Assembly: GCA_023434025.1 (NCBI GenBank)
Contig: JAEYTL010000027.1
Location: forward strand, 1-64,000
Length of the DNA stretch: 64,000 nt
Reading direction: 5' to 3'
Source of the DNA: Bacteroidota bacterium
GTDB taxonomy: Bacteria > Bacteroidota > Bacteroidia > Flavobacteriales > Flavobacteriaceae
Part shown: positions 36,843 through 46,217 of the stretch, one piece after another
Position numbering within the stretch: position 1 is the first letter of the stretch
How the letters are laid out: each line of letters begins with the position of its first letter
Notes under the pieces: model-generated
The model's database searches: none
What the model was told of the DNA's origin: nothing
Seen by the model: only the letters and a program-made list of their open reading frames with translations
Made by a program: the position numbers and the translations under genes

Positions 36843-38219
36843 TTATCGTATAAAATGTTCAATAAACATAAAAGTTAAAGCTCCTGCTAAAAAACCGGCA
36901 AATGCCAGCCATGTGATTCTTTTGAGGTACCAGATGAAGTCTATTTTTTCCATTCCCATAGCCGCAACGCCGGCAGCAGAACCAATAATCAGCATACTTC
37001 CTCCGGTGCCTGCAGAATAGGCTATAAAATGCCAAACAGGATGATCTACTTCATAAGTATACATTCCCATAGAAGCAGCAACTAAGGGTACATTGTCTAT
37101 AATGGATGATAATATTCCTAAAAGAATAACCACAATATCCATATTGGGGACGGCATTAGACAAAGACTCGGCAGCATAGCGAAGGGTTCCGGTGTCACTT
37201 CCGTTTATCTGGCCGAAAACCATGCTTTCCAAAGCAGCTACTCCCATTAAAATTCCTAAGAAAAAAAGAATGCTTGAAAATTCGATTTTTGTTAAGGCAT
37301 TGTGACCGGAATAAAGGTGTTTGTCTTTTTTGTTGAAATTGTCAAAAGGTGTCACGTATTCAGAAGCTAACCACACAAATCCAAGACTGAACATCATTCC
37401 CACATAAGGCGGAAGCCCGGTTATCATTTTAAAGACTGGCACAAAAACAATGGCTCCCAGGCCAATATAAAGCATTTTTTTACTACTCAACAATCGTTCT
37501 GACTCTTCGTTGATACCAAATGCTTTTCTTTCTGTTGTTCCTCTAAAGGGCTTTAATCTGGAGGCTATGAAAAAAGGAACAATAAAGCATGCTAAAGAGG
37601 GTAAAATAACATATTCTGATAAGCCAAGAGCGGTTACCTTGTTTGCTATCCAAAGCATGGTTGTCGTTACATCGCCGATTGGAGACCAGGCTCCTCCTGC
37701 ATTAGCTGCTATGACGATTAACGAGGCATACCAGATCCGGTATTCCCTTTTTGGGATAAGTTTTCTGAGCAAAGTGATTAAAACGATGGTTGCAGTTAAG
37801 TTGTCAATAATGGCAGAAAGAATGAATCCTACAATGCCGAGTGTCCAAAGTAAGCGGACTTTGTTGGTTGTTTTAATCCTGTTTTTAATAACGTCAAAAC
37901 CTCTGTGCAGGTCAATAATTTCTACAATAGTCATTGCTCCGATTAAGAAAATAAGAATTTCAGCCGTTTTGCCGAAATGATGCATTAAGTTTTCTAAAAA
38001 GCCTTCATGGTTAGTTGCTGCATCACCCACATTCATGTTAAAAACATGACCATGTCCGTCAATAATGGAAAGCCATCCGTTGTTGAATCCGAAAGATAAA
38101 AATGCCCACATTACTGCGGCCATCAAAAGTGCCGGAACAGTTTTGTCTAATTTCAAAGGATGTTCCAGTGTAATAGACATGTATCCGACGATAAATAATA
38201 AGATAATAATAATTGCCAT
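36843..38219 (-). CDS. nhaD: Na+/H+ antiporter NhaD
   Basis: The 458-residue, about 12-helix transporter of the ion-transporter superfamily has the helix-break motifs of NhaD (AIIDNLTATIVLITLLRKL, ANAGGAWSPIGDVTTTMLW, SSIIDNVPLVAASMGMY, SAGTGGSMLIIGSAAGV). It exports sodium in exchange for protons at alkaline pH. It lies 7 nt after the dehydrogenase gene upstream and 59 nt before exbB, so all may be one transcript. Confidence 0.94.
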   Translation of the reverse strand: MAIIIILLFIVGYMSITLEHPLKLDKTVPALLMAAVMWAFLSFGFNNGWLSIIDGHGHVFNMNVGDAATNHEGFLENLMHHFGKTAEILIFLIGAMTIVEIIDLHRGFDVIKNRIKTTNKVRLLWTLGIVGFILSAIIDNLTATIVLITLLRKLIPKREYRIWYASLIVIAANAGGAWSPIGDVTTTMLWIANKVTALGLSEYVILPSLACFIVPFFIASRLKPFRGTTERKAFGINEESERLLSSKKMLYIGLGAIVFVPVFKMITGLPPYVGMMFSLGFVWLASEYVTPFDNFNKKDKHLYSGHNALTKIEFSSILFFLGILMGVAALESMVFGQINGSDTGTLRYAAESLSNAVPNMDIVVILLGILSSIIDNVPLVAASMGMYTYEVDHPVWHFIAYSAGTGGSMLIIGSAAGVAAMGMEKIDFIWYLKRITWLAFAGFLAGALTFMFIEHFIR

Positions 38220-38226
38220 AGAACTG

Positions 38227-39453
38227 TTAAGTTAATTGTTTAAGTGCAATTTCAAAAGCAGTTGCACTAATATTTGTTTTAGACGGATTCAAAGCGTGGG
38301 TTTTTTCAATCGCTTTTTTAATGGTTTCGGAAGTGTCAAAGAAGATGGCTTCATCGGTCATCTGAACTTTCTTTTCCATAAAATAAGCAAACACACGTGC
38401 CATGCCGCAATTTGCAATAAAATCAGGAATTAAGCTAACTTTGGCATCGGTTTCTTCCATAATTGAACCAAAGAAAATTTCTTTATCGGCAAACGGTACA
38501 TTGGCTCCGCTTGAAATAACTTCCAGCCCGGAAGCAATCATCTGGTCAATTTGATTCTTTTGAACCAACCGGGAGGCGGCACAAGGGGCAAAGATTTCGG
38601 CCTGAATATTCCATATCTGCTGATTTATTTTTTCAAAAGGAATCATATCGGGAGCCACTAATTTATTACCGTCTTTATTTAAAAACAGTCGTCGGATTTC
38701 GTCAAACGTAAACCCTTCTTCCTTGATGATGCCTCCTTCACGGTCTATTATTCCGACTACTTTTGCTCCCATTCCGGCCAGGTAAAATGCTGCGGCCGAA
38801 CCAACGTTGCCAAATCCTTGTACAACGGCTTTTTTGCCTGCAACACTTCCGCCATAAATATCATAGTAATGACGAACAGCTTCCGCTACCCCAAATCCGG
38901 TGATCATGTCGGCCACCGTATATTTTCGGTTTACATCGGGAGAAAATTTCGGGTTTTCAATCACTTTGATTACACCTTGTCGAAGTTGACCTATCCGATT
39001 GATTTTGTCTGCTTCGGTGGGTTTAAAGTGACCGTTAAATACGCCTTCCTGCGGATGCCAGACACCACATTCTTCCGTGATGGGAATAACTTCGTGAATT
39101 TCGTCCACATTCAAATCGCCACCGGTGCCGTAATAACTTTTCAATAAAGGCGAAACCGCTTTGTACCAGCGTTGTAAAACATCTTTTTTCCGGGGGTCGT
39201 TCGGGTCAAAATTAATCCCGGATTTCGCTCCCCCGATTGCAGGACCGGAAACAGAAAATTTAACTTCCATTGTTTTAGCAAGGGAAAGTACTTCATTCAT
39301 GTCTAATCCCTTCCGCATTCTTGTTCCTCCTCCTGCTGCACCACCGCGAAGTGAATTAATAACCGTCCAGCCTTCTGCATCGGTTTCCGGATCTTTCCAA
39401 TTAAAAATTATTTCCGGTTCTTTGTTCTCAAATTTTTTGAGTAATTCTTTCAT
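38227..39453 (-). CDS. Glu/Leu/Phe/Val family amino-acid dehydrogenase
   Basis: The 408-residue NAD(P)-dependent dehydrogenase shows the substrate-side motif GGAAGGGTRM, the catalytic lysine segment GPAIGGAKSGINFDP, YYGTGGDLNVDE, and the Rossmann VVQGFGNVGSAAA. A C-terminal SGANVPFADKE segment follows. It deaminates an amino acid to its 2-oxo acid. Glutamate is the likely substrate by family size, but leucine or valine cannot be excluded. ATG 39453 is preferred over a longer TTG start at 39492, because TTG 39492 overlaps a TAAATTTG box (39490-39497) that may be the -7 element. No matching TTG -33 is present. Confidence 0.88.
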   Translation of the reverse strand: MKELLKKFENKEPEIIFNWKDPETDAEGWTVINSLRGGAAGGGTRMRKGLDMNEVLSLAKTMEVKFSVSGPAIGGAKSGINFDPNDPRKKDVLQRWYKAVSPLLKSYYGTGGDLNVDEIHEVIPITEECGVWHPQEGVFNGHFKPTEADKINRIGQLRQGVIKVIENPKFSPDVNRKYTVADMITGFGVAEAVRHYYDIYGGSVAGKKAVVQGFGNVGSAAAFYLAGMGAKVVGIIDREGGIIKEEGFTFDEIRRLFLNKDGNKLVAPDMIPFEKINQQIWNIQAEIFAPCAASRLVQKNQIDQMIASGLEVISSGANVPFADKEIFFGSIMEETDAKVSLIPDFIANCGMARVFAYFMEKKVQMTDEAIFFDTSETIKKAIEKTHALNPSKTNISATAFEIALKQLT

Positions 39454-39683
39454 GTTGGTTAGTCGTTCAGATTTAGTTTGTTTGTGTTGCAAATTTAATT
39501 TTAAATATTTAGATGAGATTTGTTTTTGGTAAAGATTTTATATCAAAAGAAACATTTTTCAGCTTTTTATTTAAAAATAAACGGGCAACCGAAACTGTTT
39601 TGAGGTAAACAGATCCGGTTGATAATCTGAATTTACAGGGTAAGGTTTTTTATTTTTTGAGTCGGTATTTAAAAATCACAAAA

Positions 39684-39709
39684 AATAAAAAATCCCCTGA
39701 ACGGGGATT
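39684..39709 (-). terminator. Terminator of the YoaK-family gene
   Basis: AATCCCC (39691-39697) pairs with GGGGATT (39703-39709) with a 5-nt loop. The minus strand continues into a T-rich run. The rest of the gap up to 39489 is AT-rich without other features. Confidence 0.85.
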
Positions 39710-39716
39710 AGTTTAC

Positions 39717-40547
39717 TTATACTGTTTCTTCTTTCATTTGTTTCTTACTCTTAGTAAATGAATTGATGTCAAATGATGGCTGTGTTGTTTTAGCTTCTTT
39801 GTAAAACCGGATTGCATTTTTTCTTTTTCTGAGAGAAATATACCGGGCCAATCGTATCTTGTATAGGTCATAGAAGATAACAACGGTTAAGAATATACTC
39901 ACGATATAAAATACCTGAAAACCGGTGTAAAAATAAAGAAATCCAGATACGATTGCTCCGCCAAGATAAGAAGAGGCAATAGCACTTAGCAATTTTGCTT
40001 TTCCTCTCAGTTCTGTATTTTCTCGGAATTCTTTTTTAGTAAACATTGAAAATAAAATTCCTAAATCGGTTGTTGTTCCTGTCAGGTGGGTTGTTTTGAC
40101 GGCAAAATTTGAAATGCTGGCGGTTAATCCGTTTTGCAGACCCATGGCAAAGAGCATGATGCCAAGCATTATCTCTGTTTCTAACAATGTTTCCATATAG
40201 AAAAACTGTCCGTATATTCCAACCGACATTAAACAAATTATTTCTAAAATCAACGGAAGTGAGTGGGCTAAATAAGTATTTACTTTGCTGAGATGAATAA
40301 CGATCAGGTTTGATAAAAAGCTGCCGAAGAAGAACAAAAAGATCCATGCAAAAACTATTCCGGTCTGGTATAGGTTTCCTTTTACAATTTCAGAGGCCAA
40401 AATGGCATAATGCCCCGTTACATTTGATGAAAATGAAAAGAAAATCAGTAACGAAGCAACATTCACCATGCCGCCGGAAAAGGCGGTCAGCACTCCCAGT
40501 TTTATATTGTCTTCTAATGTTCTGCTATTACTAAATTTTCTGAGCAT
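39717..40547 (-). CDS. YoaK/DUF1275-family membrane protein
   Basis: This 276-residue protein has about six membrane segments and the family signatures GGMVNVASLLIF, SNVTGHYA, GLQNGLTASIS and VKTTHLTGTTTDLG. A basic cytosolic tail of about 45 residues follows the last segment. The family's function is unknown; it is an inner-membrane protein. It starts 2 nt after the stop of the small exported protein gene, so the two form an operon with probable translational coupling. Confidence 0.88.
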   Translation of the reverse strand: MLRKFSNSRTLEDNIKLGVLTAFSGGMVNVASLLIFFSFSSNVTGHYAILASEIVKGNLYQTGIVFAWIFLFFFGSFLSNLIVIHLSKVNTYLAHSLPLILEIICLMSVGIYGQFFYMETLLETEIMLGIMLFAMGLQNGLTASISNFAVKTTHLTGTTTDLGILFSMFTKKEFRENTELRGKAKLLSAIASSYLGGAIVSGFLYFYTGFQVFYIVSIFLTVVIFYDLYKIRLARYISLRKRKNAIRFYKEAKTTQPSFDINSFTKSKKQMKEETV

Positions 40548-40549
40548 GT

Positions 40550-41002
40550 CTATGATTTTTCAAATGTTAATTTTGCAATTCCCCGTGCTTGAATTTCTGA
40601 ATCAAAATTCAAGACCATTCTGTTTTTGTTCAATTCGGTCAGATTGTAGTTTTCTACAACATTGTCGTCGTATTTCAGCTGAAGAATATGACCGCGTCCT
40701 TTGATTTTCCAATCTACTAAACGCTCACTTTCTCCTGCTTTTAATATTAACTTTCCGTTTGGTAAAAACTGCCAGATTTCAGCTTCGTGAATGAGCAAAT
40801 GCTGACCGATGATTTTTTTTACATCATCGGTAATTTCTTTATTGTTCGTGTCACCAATTAAATTTACACGTTCATATTCCCAGGATTTTTCGTTCCACTG
40901 CCCTACAATTCTTTTTTCGGGACTTTGAGAAAATGACATGAGTGTAAATATTGTTGTAACAATAACCAGAAATACGGCGATGTATGTGGTTACGATTTTC
41001 AT
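40550..41002 (-). CDS. Small exported lipocalin-like protein of unknown function
   Basis: The 150-residue product has an N-terminal hydrophobic segment (MKIVTTYIAVFLVIVTTIFT), either a signal peptide or a membrane anchor, then a beta-rich region. RIVGQWNEKSWEY, IWQFLPNGKLIL and YNLTELNKNRMVL resemble lipocalin-like domains of Bacteroidetes. ATG 41002 is chosen over the TTG at 41023. It overlaps no neighbour, follows the UspA-like gene by 39 nt and precedes the YoaK gene by 2 nt. No enzymatic motif is visible. Confidence 0.7.
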   Translation of the reverse strand: MKIVTTYIAVFLVIVTTIFTLMSFSQSPEKRIVGQWNEKSWEYERVNLIGDTNNKEITDDVKKIIGQHLLIHEAEIWQFLPNGKLILKAGESERLVDWKIKGRGHILQLKYDDNVVENYNLTELNKNRMVLNFDSEIQARGIAKLTFEKS

Positions 41003-41041
41003 AGCTTTATGTTGTTTTATCAATAAATTGACAATGGTTAA

Positions 41042-41545
41042 TTACGAATGAGAGGGGATTCCGTTAAAGAATAATTCTGCTACTTTTCCTTTTTCAGGAA
41101 TACTGTTGTTTGAGAGCCATGCGATTTTGTAAACCGGTAACTTGCTTTTTTGAATGAACGGTGTCAGATCAAAACTTCTCCTTTTGTCAAAGTTCCACGT
41201 AAAATCAGAAGGCAGGTAAACAGCATCTACTTGATTCGCTTCAGCGTAACTGTTAAAGGCCGATTGTGTAAAACCCGTGAAAATATCTTTGCGGACAGAA
41301 TTGATTTTTGAAGCATATTTGTTTTGAATAACAGAACAGGCTTCGTTAAATTCTTTTGAGACGATTTTAGCTAATACCTTTTGTTTGGAGAAAAAAAGCA
41401 AATCTGTAATAGAATCGTTTAAATGAACCCCGTGTAGTAAGATAATATCAAATATTTCGTCTTGTTTAGATTGGCTTAAAACGGTTTTTAAAACATGTAA
41501 AGATTCTATGGTAAAATCGGTTGGTAATAAAATGGTTTTTTTCAT
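41042..41545 (-). CDS. UspA-like universal stress protein
   Basis: The 167-residue cytosolic protein begins KTILLPTDFTIESLHVLK, the usual first strand and helix of the UspA fold with the ATP-contacting Asp. The later GxxGx9G(S/T) ATP loop of classical members is not clear. It may be a non-nucleotide-binding relative. It heads the three-gene run with the lipocalin-like and YoaK genes. Three copies of AAATTAGAA (minus strand TTCTAATTT) lie in its upstream region, over and behind a TAATTTTG -7-like box, which suggests control by a dedicated regulator. Confidence 0.7.
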   Translation of the reverse strand: MKKTILLPTDFTIESLHVLKTVLSQSKQDEIFDIILLHGVHLNDSITDLLFFSKQKVLAKIVSKEFNEACSVIQNKYASKINSVRKDIFTGFTQSAFNSYAEANQVDAVYLPSDFTWNFDKRRSFDLTPFIQKSKLPVYKIAWLSNNSIPEKGKVAELFFNGIPSHS

Positions 41546-41571
41546 GACACTTATTTTTTAGTTTACAGTGT

Positions 41572-41618
41572 CAAAATTAGAATCCGGAAATTAGAACCTA
41601 ATTAATTGAAAATTAGAA
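41572..41618 (-). promoter_or_regulatory. UspA-like gene promoter region with TTCTAATTT repeats
   Basis: On the minus strand TAATTTTG (41579-41572) can be a -7 box but has no TTG at the proper distance. TTCTAATTT occurs exactly three times, at 41574-41582, 41588-41596 and 41610-41618, covering the -7 region and upstream. A weak -33 with direct repeats is what an activator-dependent promoter would look like. The regulator is not known; the adjacent response regulator is one candidate. Confidence 0.45.
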
Positions 41619-41683
41619 TGTGATTAAAAACGAATACGCAAATTAAAACGGGATTAGAGAATCTTAAAAAATCTTTAAAAAAG

Positions 41684-43057
41684 TTAAATTTTGTACATCG
41701 GGATGTTAATCTGAACGGTAGTTCCCTGGTTTTGAATAGACTTCACCTCTATCCCGCCACGGTGCATCCGGATGATGTTCCGGGTAAGGGGTAACCCGAT
41801 TCCGAATCCTTCGTAATTTTTGGTGTTGGAAGCCCTGAAAAAAGGGTCATAAATATATTTTAATTCTGATTCCGGAATGCCAATCCCCAGGTCTTTTATA
41901 ACCACAAAAACACTGTTGTTTGAAGCTCCCAAAGCAACACTTACAGGTTGGTGGTCAGAGTATTTACATCCGTTATTGATAATGTTGCTGAAAGCCAGGT
42001 GAAGCAGTTGTTCATTGCCTTTTACTTTAATCATGTCCGGATTTTCCGGAAGCAGGCTCATGTCAAGATGAATTTTATTTTTTTGATTAATTTTCTCCAG
42101 TGTTTCTTTCACATCCATTAGCAGTTGGTCGATTCGCAGTTTATCGAATTTCTGTGTCTTTCCGTTAAATCCGGTTTGAGCCAAAAACAGTAGGGCCCTG
42201 GTTTTGCTTTCCAGTTTTTCGGCTTCCAGAAGCATTATTTTAATGGCCTCCTGGTATTCTTCCTTTGACCGTTCTTTGGATAACACAACATCGGCTTCAC
42301 CGATAATAGCCGTGAGAGGCGTCCGGAGTTCATGCGAGGCATTACTGATGAAATTGTTCTGGGTTTCAAAGGAAGTCTCAATCCGGTCAAGCATCGTGTT
42401 GAATGTAACGGCCAATTCATTCAGTTCATCATTTTTGTTGGTGGTGTCTAAACGCAAGTGCAGATTTTCTGAACTGATTTGATTAACTCTTTCCGTAATT
42501 TTGCTGAGTGGTTTGAAAATGTATTTTGAAAAATATAATGAAATCAGGGCGGAAATAAGAAATGCTGCAATAATGGAAATAAATAACGTCCGCTTTAAAA
42601 AAGCGGAATGATGCAGCTCATAATAATTTTCTGCGGAGGCTACAACAATGTATTTTCCTTTTGTACTATCATATAATATTCCTTTGTAAAACGTATTGTT
42701 CTTTCTGTAATCTGACTTTCCGTTTTTAATGACATTTTCAAAAAAAGAGAAAGGTAAACCTAATGCTTCACATTCGTCATGATAGGATTCAACTTCTTTC
42801 AGCGGAAAGAAATAATCTTTTTCAAGGGGTAATTTTTCAAAAAACTGATCGCGTAATTCTTTGATTTCTTTAATGTTGGCTGTAGGGTTGTTGTCTAATT
42901 CTATTTTTCCTGCTGTAATGGCACGGATTTCCAATAACCTGAAAAAATCGTTGTGAGAATAATTCAAAAAAGAATAATATACAAAACCGCTGAAAAGCGA
43001 TAACACAATTAAAAAAGGAACAAGAAACAGTAAAGTGGTTTTGGTTTGTGTTTTCAT
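41684..43057 (-). CDS. Two-component sensor histidine kinase
   Basis: The 457-residue membrane kinase has membrane helices near 10-30 and 157-176, which flank a periplasmic sensor of about 125 residues. A HAMP linker (KYIFKPLSKITERVNQI) leads to a HisKA domain with phospho-acceptor His242 in SHELRTPLTAI. The HATPase_c domain has the N-box FSNIINNGCKYS, then DLGIGIP and GFGIGLPLTRNI. It should autophosphorylate and signal to the response regulator, whose gene ends 4 nt upstream. The stimulus is unknown. The ATP site is complete. Confidence 0.95.
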   Translation of the reverse strand: MKTQTKTTLLFLVPFLIVLSLFSGFVYYSFLNYSHNDFFRLLEIRAITAGKIELDNNPTANIKEIKELRDQFFEKLPLEKDYFFPLKEVESYHDECEALGLPFSFFENVIKNGKSDYRKNNTFYKGILYDSTKGKYIVVASAENYYELHHSAFLKRTLFISIIAAFLISALISLYFSKYIFKPLSKITERVNQISSENLHLRLDTTNKNDELNELAVTFNTMLDRIETSFETQNNFISNASHELRTPLTAIIGEADVVLSKERSKEEYQEAIKIMLLEAEKLESKTRALLFLAQTGFNGKTQKFDKLRIDQLLMDVKETLEKINQKNKIHLDMSLLPENPDMIKVKGNEQLLHLAFSNIINNGCKYSDHQPVSVALGASNNSVFVVIKDLGIGIPESELKYIYDPFFRASNTKNYEGFGIGLPLTRNIIRMHRGGIEVKSIQNQGTTVQINIPMYKI

Positions 43058-43061
43058 CCGT

Positions 43062-43757
43062 TTAACTTTCTTTCATCACATAACCCATTCCGATTACGGT
43101 GTGAATTAATTTATTGTCTGAATTTGAATCAATTTTTTTCCGCAGATAATTTACGTAAACATCAACAACATTGGTTCCCATATCAAAATTTACATCCCAA
43201 ACCGCATCTAAAATTTCACCTCTGGAGATAACTTTTTGCACATTTTTTAAAAAATACAGCAACAATTTATATTCGGTCGTGGTCAGTGAAATAATCTGAC
43301 CACCGCGGCTAACGGTTTTGGTGTAGTCATTTACCACCAGATCATCAATACGGAGAATATATTCTTCCTGTATTTCAGGGGTAGGATTGAAACTTTCTGT
43401 GCGTCTGAGCAATGTTTTTATACGAGCCAGTAACTCAATAAATTTGAATGGTTTTACCAGGTAGTCATCGGCTCCTGATTCAAGACCTAATACAATATTT
43501 TCGGCAGTTCCCAAAGCCGTTAAAAAAAGGATTGGTATCTGTGTGTCTGCTTTTCTGATTTCACGACACACTTCTAAACCATTTATTTCCGGCAACATAA
43601 TGTCTAAAATAACAAAGTCAAAAGCATTGTTTTGTTGTAATGAAAGCCCTGTTTTTCCGTCTAAGGCAACTGTGACTTCATAGCCTTCTTCCGTTAAGCC
43701 TTTTTTAATGAACGATACTACATGGGCTTCGTCTTCTACTAATAAAATTTTTTTCAT
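43062..43757 (-). CDS. OmpR-family response regulator
   Basis: The 231-residue regulator has a receiver domain with acidic pocket VEDE, phospho-acceptor Asp52 in VILDIMLPE, conserved LTALG and the Lys of YLVKPF. A winged-helix DNA-binding domain follows (LTTTEYKLLLYFL, VVDVYVNYLRKKID, HTVIGMGYVM). It pairs with the kinase gene 4 nt downstream. Regulated genes cannot be read from the sequence; the UspA-like gene next in line carries direct repeats in its promoter. Confidence 0.95.
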   Translation of the reverse strand: MKKILLVEDEAHVVSFIKKGLTEEGYEVTVALDGKTGLSLQQNNAFDFVILDIMLPEINGLEVCREIRKADTQIPILFLTALGTAENIVLGLESGADDYLVKPFKFIELLARIKTLLRRTESFNPTPEIQEEYILRIDDLVVNDYTKTVSRGGQIISLTTTEYKLLLYFLKNVQKVISRGEILDAVWDVNFDMGTNVVDVYVNYLRKKIDSNSDNKLIHTVIGMGYVMKES

Positions 43758-43841
43758 GAACGTTTTTTATACTGAAAATAACGAGGGTTCAATGTACAAA
43801 AAATATACCGGACAAAAAACTAAAATTAACGGATGCAAAAT

Positions 43842-44906
43842 TTATTCAAAAATAAAGCCGGAGCTGTGGTCAGACCGGGCTCCGGTTACACTGCTCAATA
43901 CATTGATTTCGTTTCTTAATTTTAAAACACCCAATAGTCCAAAAATCAAAGCTTCTTTAAATTCCAGTGTTTTGTTATCCGGTATAATTATAGCTGCTTC
44001 CGGAAGATGTTTTTGCAGGGTTTCAATTAAATAATGATGATAAGCTCCGCCACCGGTGACAAGTATTTTCCCTTTTTTTTCAGGAAGAGCCTTAACGGTT
44101 TGTACGGCAATATGCTCTGTAAAAGTGTTTAGTTTATCTTCCCGGGCAATGGCATGCCGTTCAATTAACGGCAATATGGTTTCTTTTACAAATTCAAAAC
44201 CCAGCGACTTAGGGTGTTTTTGCTGATAATAATCCAAAAGGTTTAATTCAGATAATAGTTGCGGGTTCTGTTTTCCGGACCGGGCAATTTTACCTCTATC
44301 GTCATAATCCAATCCCAGTTGATTGGCATAAAAATTTAAAACGGTATTAACGGGGGAAATATCAAAAGCAATCCGTTTCCCGTTGTCTTCAAAAGAAATA
44401 TTTGCAAACCCGCCCAGATTTAAACAATAATCAAATTCCGGAAACAATAACCGGTCTCCTATCGGAACCAGCGGAGCTCCCTGACCTCCTCTTTTTACAT
44501 CCTGAACCCTGAAGTTGCAAACCACTTTTTTACCTGTTATTGCCGCAATTTCAGGTAAATTTCCAATTTGTAGTGTGATGCCTGCGTGTGGTTTATGTAA
44601 AATGGTATGACCATGACTGCAAACAGCATCAATCTCATTTAAACTGTTGCTTGTGATAAATTGGTTGATCGTTTTTCCCAAAAGGAGCGTATAAGCCCGG
44701 TTGAGTTTTTCAAGTTCCTGTCCGGAAAAACCGATAGCAATTTTGAGTTTGTTTAACCATTCCGTACTGTATGGAACAGTTTGGCAAGCTGCGATTTCGT
44801 AATGCCAGTTCCCGTTTTCAACTGAAAAATAAAGGTGAGCCAGATCAATTCCGTCCAGTGAGGTACCGCTCATTACACCAATAACCTGATAGGATTCTTT
44901 AAACAT
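43842..44906 (-). CDS. anmK: Anhydro-N-acetylmuramic acid kinase
   Basis: The 354-residue sugar kinase of the actin/hexokinase fold has GVMSGTSLDGIDLA for ATP binding, GGQGAPLVPIGD, NLGGFANIS, and VTGGGAYH in the C-terminal half. It phosphorylates and opens 1,6-anhydroMurNAc to MurNAc 6-phosphate in murein recycling. Its last codons form a hairpin that can act as a terminator. It is divergent from the acyl-CoA dehydrogenase gene. No consensus promoter was found for it. Confidence 0.95.
   Translation of the reverse strand: MFKESYQVIGVMSGTSLDGIDLAHLYFSVENGNWHYEIAACQTVPYSTEWLNKLKIAIGFSGQELEKLNRAYTLLLGKTINQFITSNSLNEIDAVCSHGHTILHKPHAGITLQIGNLPEIAAITGKKVVCNFRVQDVKRGGQGAPLVPIGDRLLFPEFDYCLNLGGFANISFEDNGKRIAFDISPVNTVLNFYANQLGLDYDDRGKIARSGKQNPQLLSELNLLDYYQQKHPKSLGFEFVKETILPLIERHAIAREDKLNTFTEHIAVQTVKALPEKKGKILVTGGGAYHHYLIETLQKHLPEAAIIIPDNKTLEFKEALIFGLLGVLKLRNEINVLSSVTGARSDHSSGFIFE
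43849..43886 (-). terminator. Terminator embedded in the 3' end of anmK
   Basis: CCGGAGC (43858-43864) and GCTCCGG (43879-43885) form a perfect 7-bp GC-rich stem inside the last codons of anmK. On the minus strand CTTTATTTTTG follows. It is an economical coding-sequence terminator. Confidence 0.6.
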
Positions 44907-44927
44907 GGGCTAAAATTACGAAATCGT

Positions 44928-44958
44928 TTGAAATTATAACTTTTATATCATACTTTTG
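44928..44958 (+). promoter_or_regulatory. Acyl-CoA dehydrogenase promoter
   Basis: TTG at 44928-44930, a 20-nt spacer and TACTTTTG at 44951-44958 match the flavobacterial consensus fully. Transcription would start about 33 nt before the ATG at 44998. The box excludes the in-frame codon at 44956 as a start. Confidence 0.82.
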
Positions 44959-44997
44959 CCGTCAAATTTAAGAAACAAACAAACAATATTTATAGTT

Positions 44998-46134
44998 ATG
45001 GATTTTAATCTTACCGAAGAGCATTTAATGATTCAGCAAGCTGCCAGAGATTTTGCACAGCAGGAGTTATTGCCGGGTGTAATTGAACGGGATGAACATT
45101 CTAAATTCCCTGCAGAACAGGTGAAAATGATGGGTGAATTAGGTTTTTTAGGGATGATGGTTGATCCAAAATACGGTGGAGCCGGTCTTGATAGCGTTTC
45201 TTATGTATTGGCCATGACCGAAATTGCCAAAGTAGATGCTTCGGCAGCAGTAATCATGTCGGTAAACAATTCATTGGTTTGTGCCGGTATGGAAAAATAT
45301 TGTAGCGAAGAACAAAAAATGAAATATTTGGTTCCGTTAGCCAAAGGAGAAGCAATCGGAGCTTTTTGCCTGTCTGAACCGGAAGCCGGAAGTGATGCAA
45401 CTTCTCAAAAAACTACCGCTATAGACAAAGGGGATTACTATTTGTTAAACGGAACAAAAAACTGGATAACCAACGGAGCAACGGCATCAACTTATTTAGT
45501 GATTGCTCAAACTGATGTTGAAAAGGGACATAAAGGGATCAATGCTTTTATTGTTGAAAAGGGTTGGGAAGGATTTGAAATCGGTCCGAAAGAAAAGAAG
45601 ATGGGAATCCGCGGAAGCGATACGCATTCGTTGATGTTTACCGATGTAAAAGTACCTAAAGAAAACAGAATTGGTACTGATGGTTTCGGATTCAGTTTTG
45701 CGATGAACGTGTTAAATGGCGGAAGAATCGGAATTGCTTCACAAGCTTTGGGAATTGCTACTGGGGCTTATGAACTGGCATTGAAATATTCGCAGGAGCG
45801 TAAAGCATTTGGTAAAGAAATCTTCAAACACCAGGCTATTGCTTTTAAATTAGCTGATATGTTTGTAAAAGTAACGGCAGCCAGGTTATTAGTGTTGAAA
45901 GCTGCTTGCGAAAAAGATGAAGGAAAAGACATTGCCCATTCAGGTGCGATGGCCAAGTTGTATGCTTCTGAAGTAGCTTTGGAAGTAGCCAATGAAGCTG
46001 TTCAGATTCATGGCGGAAACGGTTATGTAGCCGAATACCATGTTGAACGGATGATGCGTGATTCAAAAATTACACAGATTTATGAAGGAACTTCCGAGAT
46101 TCAGCGTATTGTAATTTCGAGAGGTTTGGTTTAA
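44998..46134 (+). CDS. Acyl-CoA dehydrogenase (short-chain type)
   Basis: The 378-residue FAD enzyme begins MDFNLTEEHLMIQQAARDFA, with signatures GAFCLSEPEAGSDA (FAD and substrate) and KNWITNGATASTYLV. The C-terminal region shows YSQERKAFGKEIFKHQAIAF, QIHGGNGYVAEY and MMRDSKITQIYEGTSEIQR; the Glu of QIYEGT is in the catalytic-base position. It oxidises short acyl-CoAs such as butyryl-CoA in fatty-acid or branched-chain catabolism. ATG 44998 is chosen because the longer reading frame starts inside the -7 box. It is a stand-alone gene with its own promoter and terminator. Confidence 0.93.
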   Translation: MDFNLTEEHLMIQQAARDFAQQELLPGVIERDEHSKFPAEQVKMMGELGFLGMMVDPKYGGAGLDSVSYVLAMTEIAKVDASAAVIMSVNNSLVCAGMEKYCSEEQKMKYLVPLAKGEAIGAFCLSEPEAGSDATSQKTTAIDKGDYYLLNGTKNWITNGATASTYLVIAQTDVEKGHKGINAFIVEKGWEGFEIGPKEKKMGIRGSDTHSLMFTDVKVPKENRIGTDGFGFSFAMNVLNGGRIGIASQALGIATGAYELALKYSQERKAFGKEIFKHQAIAFKLADMFVKVTAARLLVLKAACEKDEGKDIAHSGAMAKLYASEVALEVANEAVQIHGGNGYVAEYHVERMMRDSKITQIYEGTSEIQRIVISRGLV

Positions 46135-46158
46135 AATAAACCGCAAACCAACATATTT

Positions 46159-46192
46159 AAAGCCCTTTGAGTACTTTCTTGAAGGGTTTTTT
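46159..46192 (+). terminator. Terminator of the acyl-CoA dehydrogenase gene
   Basis: AAGCCCTT pairs with AAGGGTTT (arms about 46160-46167 and 46182-46189, one G-U), followed by more T residues. It ends 26 nt before the M28 peptidase ATG. Confidence 0.75.
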
Positions 46193-46217
46193 GTATTTTT
46201 ATCGCAAAACCAATTTT

